The translations under genes and the position numbers were made by a program. From JTS-RE9 sp964649195 (GTDB lineage Bacteria; Planctomycetota; Phycisphaerae; Phycisphaerales; Phycisphaeraceae), in contig CAZYPK010000063.1 of NCBI GenBank assembly GCA_964649195.1, positions 1 through 26,281 on the forward strand: DNA of 26,281 nucleotides. The letters are read 5' to 3'. Shown here one piece after another: positions 1 through 8,400 of this stretch. The notes under the pieces were generated by a model. The model had not been told where the DNA came from and made no database searches. It saw only the letters and a program-made list of their open reading frames with translations. Position 1 is the stretch's first letter, and each line of letters opens with the position of its first letter.

Positions 1-1
1 C

Positions 2-628
2 GATTCGCAGGCGATGGGCCGCGTCGGCGAAGTGATCACCCGTACCTGGCAGACGGCGGACAAAATGCGCAGGCAGCGCGGCCCGCTTTCACCCGACAAA
101 ACAACCGGCGACAACTTCCGCATCAAACGCTACATCGCCAAATATACGATCAACCCCGCCATCGCGCACGGCATGGCGCAGCACATCGGCTCCGTGGAAG
201 TCGGGAAGCTCGCCGACCTCGTGCTCTGGAAGCCCGCGATGTTCGGCATCAAGCCGGAAATCGTGATCAAAGGCGGCTTCATCGCGTGGGCCCAGATGGG
301 CGATCCCAATGCTTCGATCCCCACGCCGCAACCTGTCTATATGCGGCCGATGTTCGGCGGCTTCGGCCGCGCCTCGGCTTCCACTTCCATCGCCTTCGTC
401 AGCCAGGCGGCAGTGGCGGCAGGCAAGCCCGCGAGCTACGGCCTTCGCAAGCGGATTGAAGCGGTCAAGGGTTGCCGGACCATCGGCAAGAAGGACATGA
501 AACTCAACGATGCGACGCCCAGGATCGAGGTGAACGCGGAGAATTACAAGGTGACCGCCGATGGCGAACACCTGACCTGCGAACCGGCGAAGGTGCTGCC
601 GCTCGCTCAGCGATACAGCCTGTTTTGA
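2..628 (+). CDS. ureC: Urease subunit alpha, C-terminal part (cut by window start)
   Basis: Urease hydrolyses urea to ammonia and carbamate in the cytoplasm with a two-nickel centre held by the alpha subunit. About 208 residues are visible. The first codons read DSQAMGRVGE, the conserved segment whose Asp is a nickel ligand in characterised ureases. RYIAKYTINPAIAHG, VGKLADLVLW, GDPNASIPTPQP, RPMFG, VKGCRTIGKKDM and the C-terminal EPAKVLPLAQRYSLF follow in the usual order, and the protein ends where UreC normally ends. The rest, including the carbamylated Lys and the His ligands, lies upstream of the window. No ure accessory gene follows; the next gene is convergent, so this is the end of the urease operon. 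The identification is firm. Confidence 0.97.
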   Translation, partial: DSQAMGRVGEVITRTWQTADKMRRQRGPLSPDKTTGDNFRIKRYIAKYTINPAIAHGMAQHIGSVEVGKLADLVLWKPAMFGIKPEIVIKGGFIAWAQMGDPNASIPTPQPVYMRPMFGGFGRASASTSIAFVSQAAVAAGKPASYGLRKRIEAVKGCRTIGKKDMKLNDATPRIEVNAENYKVTADGEHLTCEPAKVLPLAQRYSLF

Positions 629-640
629 AGATGATGAAAG

Positions 641-823
641 AGCCGCGACGTAACACGTCGCGGACGTTTGCGCAAGTGAAGGGTGGTCGATCTGCGCGAT
701 GATCCCTCGGCCTGCACGATGAGCCTGTGATCAGCGCACATTGCACATCGATCGCCGCGAAGCAAAGAAAAAAATCACCGTTTCATGAAGTCGCTCACGT
801 CCGCGACGTGTCACGTCGCGGCT
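641..823. repeat. Pair of 27-base inverted palindromic arms between convergent genes
   Basis: Positions 641-667 and 797-823 are reverse complements at 26 of 27 bases. Each arm is itself close to a perfect palindrome (CCGCGACGTG / CACGTCGCGG around one or two bases). They lie between the urease end and the convergent permease gene; the right arm contains the permease stop codon (811-813) and encodes its last residues. They could act as a bidirectional terminator or belong to a dispersed repeat family. There is no T-run beside either hairpin. The bases between the arms (668-796) hold no gene I can support. Confidence 0.75.
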
Positions 824-2472
824 GGGGGCCGTGCTTCGTTTTCCACCGCGCGGATGTCGGCCTGCTGTTTGAACATCAGCGACATGGCGATGGCCGCCAG
901 TCCGCCGTTGAGCACCAGGGCGAAGAGCGTGAGCTTGCCGGCGTTTTCCAATGCGGTGCCTTGGAAGCTGTTTCGTTCGACATTGAAGATGTTGGCGATG
1001 GTATAGACGAACGAATTGATCGGCATCGGCACGCCCACATACTGAGTCACGTTCCACGGCGCGTTGCCTGAAGCCATCAGCACGAAGGTGAGGAACGGCA
1101 CGATCCAGAAGATGAACATCGCCATCAGCATGCCGCGCAGTCCAAAGCGATGGCACAACGACTGCATCATCAGGACCAGGGCGGTGAAAAGCAGGGCGGG
1201 CAGCATGAGGGAAAACAGACCGGGGGTATGGCGGAAGAATAAGCCGCTTTGAATCGCCAGCCCGGCGAGCAGGCCGTAACTCACGCAGGTCAGGATGATG
1301 AAGATGATGCCGAAGGGCATCGCCGAGGCGGCATCGCCGAAGACGGAGACGCGGGGCAGGTTGAGTTTCCTGGCGCGGCGAAGGCCTTTCGCAAAGGTGT
1401 ATGAAGTGGGCGTGATCAGCCCGATCAGCAGCAGCGTCATGGCCAGGGAAACGAAGAAGAAAACATAGAGCAGCTCAAAGATCACCGCGCCGGCGGTGTT
1501 CATTTCGCCAAGCTCGAAGAGGCGCAGGCGATGCACGCGATCCTTGATGTTGTCGATCATTTTTGAATCGATCAGCTTGGGCCAGAGACTGCCCAGCAGC
1601 ATCACCTGGGTCACGAGAAACACGATGACGGCATAGAGCTTCGAGAACGGATGCTGCGATTCCTCGCGCCATTTGCGATAGACGATGGTGAAGAGCGAGA
1701 GAATGAGAAAGCCCTGGAGGCAAAGCGTGAAAACGCTGGGATTGATGTGGAGATTGAAGAACTGCACGGTGGTTTGAAGGTCTTCCGGGTTGACCACGCC
1801 GCGCAGCTCGGCGAGTTCCAGTTCCTCATAGGCGAGCCGGGCGAAGACCGGGCGGGGCGTCAGATAAAGGAAGAAAGTGAACCCCAGGTTGGCCAGGGCG
1901 GGCATGACGAAATACATCAGCAGCACCATGCCTTGCGTGGCCACGCCCGCGCGCCAGGGCTTGGGTGAGACGATGCCCGCGACCAGGCCGGTCATGTGAT
2001 AGAGCCAGACGGAGACGAAGCCGACGACATAGAGATGAATGAGGTTGCTGATCTTGATGCCCGACTGCACGGCGGCATAGGCGACGAAGGGGAGCGTGAG
2101 GCTGAAGAGGAAATACTCGCGGATGGGCAGGCCGATGAGGTAGCCGATGATTTTGCTGGTGGGGCTCATCGGCGTCATGCGCTGGTAATCGAGCACGCCG
2201 TTCATGCGCTCCTGGGCGATGCCGATGGCGACCGAGCCGGTGCCCATGAGCATGAGGATGATGCCCTGCATGACAAGGATGGAGACGAGGGCGAACTTGG
2301 CGGCCTGTTCGTGCTTGAGGTCCGCCTGCACCCCCGCGACGTTGTAGCAGATGAAATAAACGAAGCCGGTGACCACCACCACGACCAGCCCCCACGAGAT
2401 GGCGTTGCGCGGCCGCAGCCGTTCGCGGGCCGATTTGACGATGAGCGGGTTGATGAGATTCAGGAGGGACAT
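811..2472 (-). CDS. ABC-2-type transporter permease-like membrane protein
   Basis: A 553-residue integral membrane protein. The N-terminus (MSLLNLINPLIVKSARERLRPRN) precedes a hydrophobic segment at about residues 27-47. A second (about 64-86) is followed by IAQERMNGVLDYQRMTPMSP, which resembles the cytoplasmic coupling region of ABC-2 exporter permeases (a pattern like 'E+..G.l..l..tP.s'). At least ten further hydrophobic segments occur, with a larger hydrophilic stretch around 265-330. Permeases of this type form the membrane channel of ABC exporters, but no ATPase gene adjoins it here, so the substrate is unknown. The ATG at 2470-2472 is used; the stop lies in a palindromic repeat. Family confidence is moderate because it is longer than a single ABC-2 domain. 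Confidence 0.7.
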   Translation of the reverse strand: MSLLNLINPLIVKSARERLRPRNAISWGLVVVVVTGFVYFICYNVAGVQADLKHEQAAKFALVSILVMQGIILMLMGTGSVAIGIAQERMNGVLDYQRMTPMSPTSKIIGYLIGLPIREYFLFSLTLPFVAYAAVQSGIKISNLIHLYVVGFVSVWLYHMTGLVAGIVSPKPWRAGVATQGMVLLMYFVMPALANLGFTFFLYLTPRPVFARLAYEELELAELRGVVNPEDLQTTVQFFNLHINPSVFTLCLQGFLILSLFTIVYRKWREESQHPFSKLYAVIVFLVTQVMLLGSLWPKLIDSKMIDNIKDRVHRLRLFELGEMNTAGAVIFELLYVFFFVSLAMTLLLIGLITPTSYTFAKGLRRARKLNLPRVSVFGDAASAMPFGIIFIILTCVSYGLLAGLAIQSGLFFRHTPGLFSLMLPALLFTALVLMMQSLCHRFGLRGMLMAMFIFWIVPFLTFVLMASGNAPWNVTQYVGVPMPINSFVYTIANIFNVERNSFQGTALENAGKLTLFALVLNGGLAAIAMSLMFKQQADIRAVENEARPPAAT

Positions 2473-2548
2473 CGGTCACACCTTGTGGCTGATCGGAGTC
2501 GGAAGGCGGGCTGTCCGATTCTACGTGGTGCGGGCATCGCCTGCATTC

Positions 2549-2812
2549 GCAGGGTAAAAGCATATGACCTGGGTTCGGGATAAGCCCCGCCCGGCCCCCG
2601 GCGCCTGAGAACTTACTTCCGGGGGTCCGGGTGGCTGGGACCGCTTCGGGTGGGGCCGCTTCGGGTGGCTGGGGCTGAGTCCGCGAAGCCCCGGCCCAGA
2701 TGCACGAAGCAAGATGGCGCAACTGAAGTCTGAGGGGCGCCTGGCCGGGGCTTCGCAGAGCCTCAGCCCCAGCCACCCAGATTCAAACTGAGTCACTACC
2801 CTTTTACCCTGC
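2549..2812. repeat. Nested inverted-repeat element, intergenic
   Basis: The 423-base gap between the permease and the SUMF1-like gene is largely one nested inverted repeat. The outer arms are GCAGGGTAAAAG (2549-2560) and CTTTTACCCTGC (2801-2812). The inner arms are 2663-2696 and 2744-2778: GGGTGGCTGGGGCTGAG pairs exactly with 2762-2778, and GCGAAGCCCCGGCC continues the stem after a two-base bulge. A direct repeat of CCGCTTCGGGTGG occurs at 2641-2668. No coding potential is convincing here. It looks like a non-autonomous repeat, not a simple terminator. Confidence 0.7.
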
Positions 2813-2895
2813 ATCCGCCGTCTCCTTTGTCCCGCGCACGACGCTTCGGTAAACTGTGGCGGCATTCCGGCATCCTCCCGCACGGAGCCTCTCCC

Positions 2896-4494
2896 ATGTC
2901 GCGACGCTTTCCCGCACTGCCTGTTGCCGCCTGTCTCTTCGCATTCGGCGCGGCCATGTCGGTCACGACCGTTCATGCTTCGGACAAGGCCTCCGACAAA
3001 GCGAAGCCCGCGGATGACAAAACTCTCACCCTCGACCTGGGTGATGACGTGAAGATGGAACTGGTCCGCATCGAGCCTCCGAAAACCGGCGAGTTCCTCA
3101 TGGGCAGCCCGGACGACGAAGCCGGGCGCGGCAACGGCGAGAAGCAGCACAAGGTGAAAATCGAGAAGCCGTTTTACATGGGTGTGTATGAAGTGACGCA
3201 GGGGCAATACCAGGCGATCGCCGGCCGGAACCCCAGCCATTTCAAGGGCGGCGATGATCTGCCGGTGGAGAATGTGGGCTGGATCGATGCGGTCGCATTC
3301 TGCAGCAGGCTGTCGGAAAAGACGAACAGGACGGTGCGCCTGCCGACGGAGGCCCAGTGGGAATATGCCTGCCGCGCGGAGGCGACGACGCCGTTCTCCT
3401 TCGGCCACACCATCGGCACGGACGAGGCGAATTACCACGGCCACTCCACCTACGGCGACGGCGTCAAGGGTGTGTACCGCGGCAAGCCTCTCCCCGTCGG
3501 ATCGCTGAAGAAGCCGAACAAGTGGGGCTTGTACGACATGCACGGCAACGTGTGGGAGTGGTGCAACAGCAAGCACGCCGATTATCCGTACAAGGCCGAT
3601 GATGGTCGCGAGGAAATAGGCGGCCCGGCGTGGCGCGTCCTGCGCGGCGGCTCGTGGTACAACCCCCCGGCCCTCGTCCGCGCGGCCCACCGCATCAAGT
3701 TCATGCCCGCCGGCCGGGGCAACCACATCGGGTTCCGCGTCTGTATTACGGTCGCCTCCCCTGAACCGTCTGCAAAGGAAAAAAAGACCGACCCTGAAAC
3801 CACAACCCTCGACCTGGGCGCCGGCGTGAAGATGACGCTGGTGAAAATCAAGGCCGGCACGTTCACGATGGGCAGCCCGGCGAGCGAGGAAGGACGCGAT
3901 GACGATGAAGCTCAAAAGTCCGTGCGGATCGCCGATGACTTCTACATGGGCGAAACGGAAGTGACGCAGCCCCAGTGGAAGGCGGTGATGGGCACCACGC
4001 CTTGGAAGGGCAAGGTTTTGGTGAAGGAAGGCGACCATTATCCCGCGACGTTTGTGAGCTGGGATGATGCCCAGGCGTTCGTGAAGAAAGTGTCGCAGGC
4101 CGGAAAATTGCAAGTCCGTCTGCCGACGGAAGCGGAGTGGGAGTACGCCTGTCGCGCGGGGACGACGACGGCGTACCACTTCGGCGACTCGGACCGGAAC
4201 CTGGAGGAGTATGCGTGGTACGACAAGAACGCACTTGATGTTGGTGAAAAATACGCCCACGAGGTGAAGCGGAAGAAGCCCAATCCGTGGGGTCTGTACG
4301 ACATGCACGGCAATGTCTGGGAGTGGTGCGAAGATCGTTACGATGCAACGTCTCGCGTTCTGCGCGGCGGATCGTGGTACAACACCCCGGGCATCCTCCG
4401 TGCGGCCCGCCGCAACTGGTACACGCCCGACTACCGGGGCAACATCTTTGGGTTCCGCGTCTGTGTTTCGGTTGCCTCGCCTGGACTTCCGTGA
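2896..4494 (+). CDS. Secreted protein with two tandem SUMF1/FGE-sulfatase-type domains
   Basis: A 532-residue protein. The ATG at 2896 is chosen because it begins a typical signal peptide (MSRRFPALPVAACLFAFGAAMSVTTVHA, cleavage near HA/SD) and has GGAG eight bases upstream; an earlier TTG at 2827 would bury the signal peptide. Two copies of the formylglycine-generating-enzyme fold follow, about residues 45-285 and 305-530. Each has MGSP, YEVTQ or TEVTQ, VRLPTEAxWEYACRA, GLYDMHGNVWEWC, RVLRGGSWYN and a closing GFRVC. True FGE enzymes oxidise a sulfatase Cys using active-site cysteines after the GGS motif; both copies here read GGSWYN followed by Ala/Arg/Leu residues with no Cys. A non-enzymatic or binding role, as in other SUMF1-like proteins, is more likely. 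No sulfatase gene adjoins it. Confidence 0.88.
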   Translation: MSRRFPALPVAACLFAFGAAMSVTTVHASDKASDKAKPADDKTLTLDLGDDVKMELVRIEPPKTGEFLMGSPDDEAGRGNGEKQHKVKIEKPFYMGVYEVTQGQYQAIAGRNPSHFKGGDDLPVENVGWIDAVAFCSRLSEKTNRTVRLPTEAQWEYACRAEATTPFSFGHTIGTDEANYHGHSTYGDGVKGVYRGKPLPVGSLKKPNKWGLYDMHGNVWEWCNSKHADYPYKADDGREEIGGPAWRVLRGGSWYNPPALVRAAHRIKFMPAGRGNHIGFRVCITVASPEPSAKEKKTDPETTTLDLGAGVKMTLVKIKAGTFTMGSPASEEGRDDDEAQKSVRIADDFYMGETEVTQPQWKAVMGTTPWKGKVLVKEGDHYPATFVSWDDAQAFVKKVSQAGKLQVRLPTEAEWEYACRAGTTTAYHFGDSDRNLEEYAWYDKNALDVGEKYAHEVKRKKPNPWGLYDMHGNVWEWCEDRYDATSRVLRGGSWYNTPGILRAARRNWYTPDYRGNIFGFRVCVSVASPGLP

Positions 4495-4499
4495 TTACC

Positions 4500-4537
4500 C
4501 TTTGCACTTTGCCTTTTTACCCTTTGCCTTGAAGATT
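4500..4537. repeat. Heptamer-type tandem tract (CCCTTTG-like)
   Basis: Just after the SUMF1-like gene, CCCTTTG, CACTTTG, CCTTTTT and CCCTTTG succeed one another with near 7-base periodicity. It matches the style of the heptamer arms found elsewhere in the window but has no clear partner arm nearby. Confidence 0.5.
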
Positions 4538-4577
4538 TTTTTGCACAGGCCCATGGCGCGGCACAGCACCGTCCACC

Positions 4578-4635
4578 GGGTGTGGTTCCAATTCGCGGCT
4601 TGGACGAGTCATCGCCGGGGGTATGGACCACACCC
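4578..4635. repeat. Imperfect inverted repeat between convergent genes
   Basis: GGGTGTGGTTCCA (4578-4590) pairs with TGGACCACACCC (4624-4635) with one bulged base. It lies between the convergent SUMF1-like gene and priA. It could terminate transcription, but no T-run follows. The rest of the 198-base gap shows nothing else I can support. Confidence 0.45.
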
Positions 4636-4692
4636 CCGCCTGCTGGAGCGACCGTCCCGAAAACGCGATTGGATCATCCGCATCGCATCACA

Positions 4693-7434
4693 TCACATCA
4701 GCGATACCGGATCGACATCGATCGCCACGTGATTGTCGCTCTTGAGCAGCCTGGCGTTTCGCAAGGCGGTCATCAGCTTCTGGATCGTGGCGGCATCCTT
4801 GGCGATGAGTTCGATCTGGAGGCGGTGAAACTCCGCGATGCGGGCGATGGGGCAGGCCGCCGGGCCGCGGATGCGAACGCCCAGTTTCATCCGCGCGTTG
4901 GTTTCGTTCAGATGAGTCGCCAGATGCCTGGCGTATTCGAAGCAGGCCGCGTGATCCTTGTCGCGCACCACGATGCGGGCCATGCGCGACACCGGCGGCA
5001 GGCCCATCTCGCCGCGCAGCTTCAACTCGTTGGCGGCGAAGGTGTCAAAGTCGTGCCGGCTGGCGAGCGTGATGGCCGGGTCCTGCGGATTAAACGTCTG
5101 CACGATGACGGCGCCCGGATCGCCGCCTCGTCCGGCCCGGCCCGCCACCTGGGCGATCAGTTGAAACGTCCGCTCGGCGGCGCGGAAGTCGGGCATGTGC
5201 AGCGAGGTGTCCCCGCTGATCACGCCCACGAGTTGCACATTGGGAAAGTCCAGGCCCTTGGCGATCATCTGCGTGCCCACGAGCACATCGATGAGGCCGG
5301 CGCGGAACTGGTCGAGCGATTCCGCGTAGTCCTTGGCGCTGAGCATCGAATCCGAATCCATGCGGATCATGCGAATGCCCGGAAACTTTCGTTGCAGTTC
5401 CTCTTCGACGCGCTGCGTGCCCAGGCCGAACACCGTGACCTTCTTGCTGCACAGCGGACAATTGGATGGCAGCATCTGTTTCGCGGTGCAGTGATGACAG
5501 TGAACGTAGCCGCCGGCGGGCAGCTTGCCATCCTTGTGGAAGACCATGGTGACATCGCAGTAATCGCACTTGAGCAGCCAGCCGCACTTGTGATCGGGAC
5601 AGGCGATGTAGTTGGCGTAGCCTCGCCGGTTGAGGAGAAGCAGCGTCTGCTGTTTCGCATTCATGGTGTGTTTGATGGCGGCTTCAAGACGGAGGCTGAC
5701 CAGATGCACGCCCGCCTTGCCCGTGTACTCATACCGCTTCCGCCGCTCTTCGGAGAGATCGACAATCTCCACCTTCGGCAGCGCCAGCCCCGGCACGCGG
5801 GTGGGAAGGCGAAGCAGATGAAAGCGGGGGCGGGAAGAAAGTTCCGAGTTTCGAGTTCCGAGTTCCGAGTTTGACTTGCCGTCTGGCGGCACGCTGGGCC
5901 GGGGGGCGGGCAGTTCCGAGTTTTGAGTTTCGAGTTCCGGGTTCGACAGCGGTCGGTTCGGAGAGCCACCGCGGTCTTGATTGCCTTTCAACTCGGAACC
6001 CGGAACCCGGAACTCGGAACTTGCTTTGTTCCCTCCCGCATTGAAATAGCTTTCCAGACTCGGCGTGGCCGAGCCCAGCAGCACCGGCACGTTGAGAATC
6101 TGGCCGCGTTTGATGGCGACATCGCGGGCGTGGTAGCGGGGGAGCTGATCCTGTTTGTAGCTCGATTCGTGTTCCTCATCGACGATGATGATGCCGACCC
6201 CCGGAAGAGGGGCGAAGATGGCCGAGCGTGCTCCGACGACGATGCGCACATCACCGGTGCGGATGCGTCGCCACTGTTCGTGCCGCTGGGCCGCGGTCAG
6301 GCCCGAATGCAGCACCGCCACCTGGCCGAAGCGCCTTTGAAAGCGCGAGACGGTCTGCGGGGTGAGCGCGATTTCGGGGACGAGGATGAGGGCGGCAGAC
6401 AGTTCCGAGTTCCGAGTTCCGAGTTCCGAGTTGGAAGGCATTCGATCCGCAGAGTTGCCGCTGTTTTGGTGGCGGTTCAACTCGGAACTCGGAACTCGGA
6501 ACTCGGAACTTCTTGCCTGCATTTTTTCAATCGCACTGAGATAAACCTCCGTCTTGCCGCTGCCGGTGACGCCGTGCAGCAGCGTGACGGAGAAGCCGCT
6601 GTGTTGCCGTCCTTCGATGGCGCGCACGGCGGCGTCCTGATCGGCGGTCAGCGCGAGCCCCGCGGCGCCGCTGTTGCGTCCATCGTTGTCATCGAGCGAC
6701 ATCGACTCCGCGGCACGCACCGCCGAATGCGTCTGCGTCGTGAGCACGCCCTTTTCGATGAGTTGCCGAATCGGTGAAATCGTCTTCGCCCCGGCCAGAT
6801 CGGCCAGTTCCCGAATCTCCGTGAAGTCATGCCCCGCCTCGCGCTGCTTGATCACCGCTTCAAGGATCGACTTTTGAAGCTTGGTGAGTTTGAGAGAAGG
6901 TGGAAGTTCTGAGTTCTGAGTTCTGAGTTCTGAGTTGGAAGGCAAGGAACCCGCGCTGTCCGTGGCTGCCTTGCCTTGTAACTCGGAACTCGGAACCCGG
7001 AACTCGGAACTGATTTTCCCCCCCACCATCTCGCGCCTGATTCTGCCCGTGCCGTGCTTGACCGCCGCCGGCAGCATGGTGGAAAAAACCATGCCCAGCG
7101 GGCAGCAGTAGTAGCCGGCCATCCACCTGGCGAGTTCGACGAGATCGGGTGTGAGCGTGACGCCTGAATCATCGCGGGCCACGATCGACTTGATGATGTG
7201 ATGCTTTTCGGAAGGCAGGTCGCTTGCCGCGCTGATCGACATCACATACCCCGTCACCGCCTTGTTGCCGCGTCCCAGTGGCACGCTCACGCGCTCACCG
7301 ACGATGAGATCGCCCAGCGCCGCGGGCACCCCATAGGTCAGACCATCAGGCGAGAGGTCGATGCCCTGCTCCAGCGCCACCTTCGCGTAAGCGACGGGCG
7401 CATCAAGCGGGCGGGTGTCGAAGAGCTGGGACAT
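4693..7434 (-). CDS. priA: Primosomal protein N' (replication restart helicase) with three repeat-encoded insertions
   Basis: PriA is a 3'-to-5' DNA helicase that reloads the replisome at stalled forks. The 913-residue protein (ATG at 7434; a TTG eight codons upstream is less likely) has the N-terminal DNA-binding domain, Walker A GVTGSGKT (288-295), motif Ia LILVPEIALTPQT, the DEEH box (about 419-422), LLGSATPSLES, eight zinc-binding cysteines (about 612, 617, 623, 626, 646, 649, 659, 662), and helicase motifs DVLVGTQMIAKGLDFPN and QVAGRAGRG. It is about 180 residues longer than E. coli PriA. The excess is mostly three in-frame insertions at about residues 141-178, 308-346 and 470-533, encoded by heptamer repeats (SSEFRVPSSEL...NSELGTRNSEL). 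They fall before the DEAD core, before motif Ia and after the SATPSLES motif, all at linkers, so activity is probably kept. Confidence 0.96.
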   Translation of the reverse strand: MSQLFDTRPLDAPVAYAKVALEQGIDLSPDGLTYGVPAALGDLIVGERVSVPLGRGNKAVTGYVMSISAASDLPSEKHHIIKSIVARDDSGVTLTPDLVELARWMAGYYCCPLGMVFSTMLPAAVKHGTGRIRREMVGGKISSEFRVPSSELQGKAATDSAGSLPSNSELRTQNSELPPSLKLTKLQKSILEAVIKQREAGHDFTEIRELADLAGAKTISPIRQLIEKGVLTTQTHSAVRAAESMSLDDNDGRNSGAAGLALTADQDAAVRAIEGRQHSGFSVTLLHGVTGSGKTEVYLSAIEKMQARSSEFRVPSSELNRHQNSGNSADRMPSNSELGTRNSELSAALILVPEIALTPQTVSRFQRRFGQVAVLHSGLTAAQRHEQWRRIRTGDVRIVVGARSAIFAPLPGVGIIIVDEEHESSYKQDQLPRYHARDVAIKRGQILNVPVLLGSATPSLESYFNAGGNKASSEFRVPGSELKGNQDRGGSPNRPLSNPELETQNSELPAPRPSVPPDGKSNSELGTRNSELSSRPRFHLLRLPTRVPGLALPKVEIVDLSEERRKRYEYTGKAGVHLVSLRLEAAIKHTMNAKQQTLLLLNRRGYANYIACPDHKCGWLLKCDYCDVTMVFHKDGKLPAGGYVHCHHCTAKQMLPSNCPLCSKKVTVFGLGTQRVEEELQRKFPGIRMIRMDSDSMLSAKDYAESLDQFRAGLIDVLVGTQMIAKGLDFPNVQLVGVISGDTSLHMPDFRAAERTFQLIAQVAGRAGRGGDPGAVIVQTFNPQDPAITLASRHDFDTFAANELKLRGEMGLPPVSRMARIVVRDKDHAACFEYARHLATHLNETNARMKLGVRIRGPAACPIARIAEFHRLQIELIAKDAATIQKLMTALRNARLLKSDNHVAIDVDPVSLM
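5841..6021. repeat. Heptamer inverted-repeat element in priA (copy 1, three arms)
   Basis: Two blocks of GAGTTCC-type units (5841-5871 and 5912-5945) are followed by an inverted block of GGAACTC/GGAACCC units (5989-6021). All read through in frame in priA, coding SSEFRVPGSEL, NPELETQNSEL and NSELGTRNSEL. This copy looks like one element plus an additional arm, making it the longest insertion (about 64 residues). Confidence 0.9.
6401..6510. repeat. Heptamer inverted-repeat element in priA (copy 2)
   Basis: The left arm, 6401-6432, holds more than four units of GAGTTCC; the right arm, 6478-6510, holds the inverse GGAACTC units. The centre of about 45 bases begins GGAAGGCA directly after the left arm. 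The element is in frame and lies between Walker A and motif Ia of PriA. The arms could form a stem of about 30 base pairs in DNA or mRNA. Confidence 0.93.
6905..7011. repeat. Heptamer inverted-repeat element in priA (copy 3)
   Basis: The left arm (6905-6936) is a variant with GAGTTCT units; the right arm (6980-7011) has GGAACTC/GGAACCC units. The centre starts GGAAGGCA. The two arms have drifted differently (T in the left units, none in the right), so this stem is less perfect than copy 2. In frame, in the linker between the N-terminal and winged-helix parts of PriA. Confidence 0.9.
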
Positions 7435-7440
7435 GTCTTG

Positions 7441-7446
7441 AGTATA
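7441..7446 (-). promoter_or_regulatory. -10-like hexamer of priA (possible leaderless start)
   Basis: TATACT on the minus strand ends six bases before the priA ATG, and no Shine-Dalgarno sequence is present. If it is the -10 element, transcription would begin at or next to the start codon. No convincing -35 is seen. Confidence 0.4.
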
Positions 7447-7554
7447 TTGGCGAGGCAAGCTACGCTTTGCCGGTTCTTCGCGCCTTCATGAAAAACCGGT
7501 TGATGATCGACAATTCAGGGTATGATTGCCTTGTCCAGGGATGGAGGTATGTCC

Positions 7555-8400
7555 ATGAACCTCTCACATGAGACTCCAAACGCCGTCGCACCGCCACGTT
7601 TTGCTCAACCTCCGGTGGTGGAGACGGCCCTGGGAATACAGTTTGACGAACTTGGATCGATGACCGCATCTCATCTGGGCCTTTATTTCAATCAGGTCCG
7701 ATCCCGCTATCCGATCGCCAAGGATCAGCCACGGCTTGCGTCGATCACCGAATTGTTTCCCGCGCGTCCCGTGATGCCCGACCTGAAGTTTCAGCTTGTC
7801 AATTCGAAGCCGGTTGAACGGGTCTGGTTCATGTCGAACGGCGAAGGAGATGATCCGGGTGACAAGCTGATCCAGATTCAGCCTGATCGTTTCGGATTCA
7901 ACTGGCGTAAGCCCGGGGAGGATTCGGCGTATCCGAGCTATTCCAGAAATGGGCGGGAGTGTCTGGAGGAATTCGGGCGATTCGCGGAGTTCTGCCGACA
8001 AGAGAATCTGGGAGTCCTTAAGCCGAATCTTTGCGAAGTGGTGTATGTCAATCACATTGTGCCGCCCGATGGGTGTTCGGCGATCGACGACTTCGGCATC
8101 GTGTTTCCAGGCGTGTCCTGGGAGTCGGGGACCGGTTGGCTTCCAACGCCTGAGAGGGCGAGTTTGAATCGCGTGTACGTCATTGGTGAGAATCAGGGCC
8201 GCCTTTATGCCGAAGCATCCATAGGAACGGTTCGTGGCCAAGGGGACATCATCGTATTGAAGATGGTGGGACGGGTGATCTGCAACGATTCAGTCAGGGT
8301 CGCCGAAGGTCTGCAATTGGCTCATGATTGGGTCGTCAAGGGGTTCGAGTGTTTGACCGCTCCGGCGGTTCGCAGGGAACGATGGGGGCAATCGGCATGA
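7555..8400 (+). CDS. TIGR04255-like protein, first gene of an unknown three-gene operon
   Basis: A soluble protein of 281 residues. GGAGG at 7543-7547 lies seven bases before the ATG at 7555 and decides that start over the ATG at 7549. The N-terminal PPVVETALGIQFDEL, the mid-protein LIQIQPDRFGFNWRK, FAEFCRQ and VVYVNHI, and a C-terminal half with alternating polar/hydrophobic strands match what I recall of the sporadically distributed TIGR04255 family, whose function is not established. There is no signal peptide or membrane segment. Its stop overlaps the start of the next gene (ATGA), so the two are probably translationally coupled. Base composition is less GC-rich than priA or mutS on either side, which fits an acquired cassette. 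Confidence 0.75.
   Translation: MNLSHETPNAVAPPRFAQPPVVETALGIQFDELGSMTASHLGLYFNQVRSRYPIAKDQPRLASITELFPARPVMPDLKFQLVNSKPVERVWFMSNGEGDDPGDKLIQIQPDRFGFNWRKPGEDSAYPSYSRNGRECLEEFGRFAEFCRQENLGVLKPNLCEVVYVNHIVPPDGCSAIDDFGIVFPGVSWESGTGWLPTPERASLNRVYVIGENQGRLYAEASIGTVRGQGDIIVLKMVGRVICNDSVRVAEGLQLAHDWVVKGFECLTAPAVRRERWGQSA

Noticed and set aside
472..810. Small open frames after ureC on both strands
   Set aside because: They overlap ureC or palindromic repeats and have no ribosome site or family pattern.
2473..2826. Riboswitch or structured leader ahead of the SUMF1-like gene
   Set aside because: The folding is explained by nested inverted-repeat arms and no known riboswitch core is visible.
2521..4308. 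Long minus-strand open frame opposite the SUMF1-like gene
   Set aside because: It is Arg/His/Leu-rich, matches no family and mirrors a well-conserved plus-strand gene; a GC-driven antisense shadow.
5841..7011. Inteins or introns in priA
   Set aside because: Inserts are only 38-64 residues, lack intein Cys/His/Asn motifs and any group I/II intron structure, and consist of heptamer repeats.
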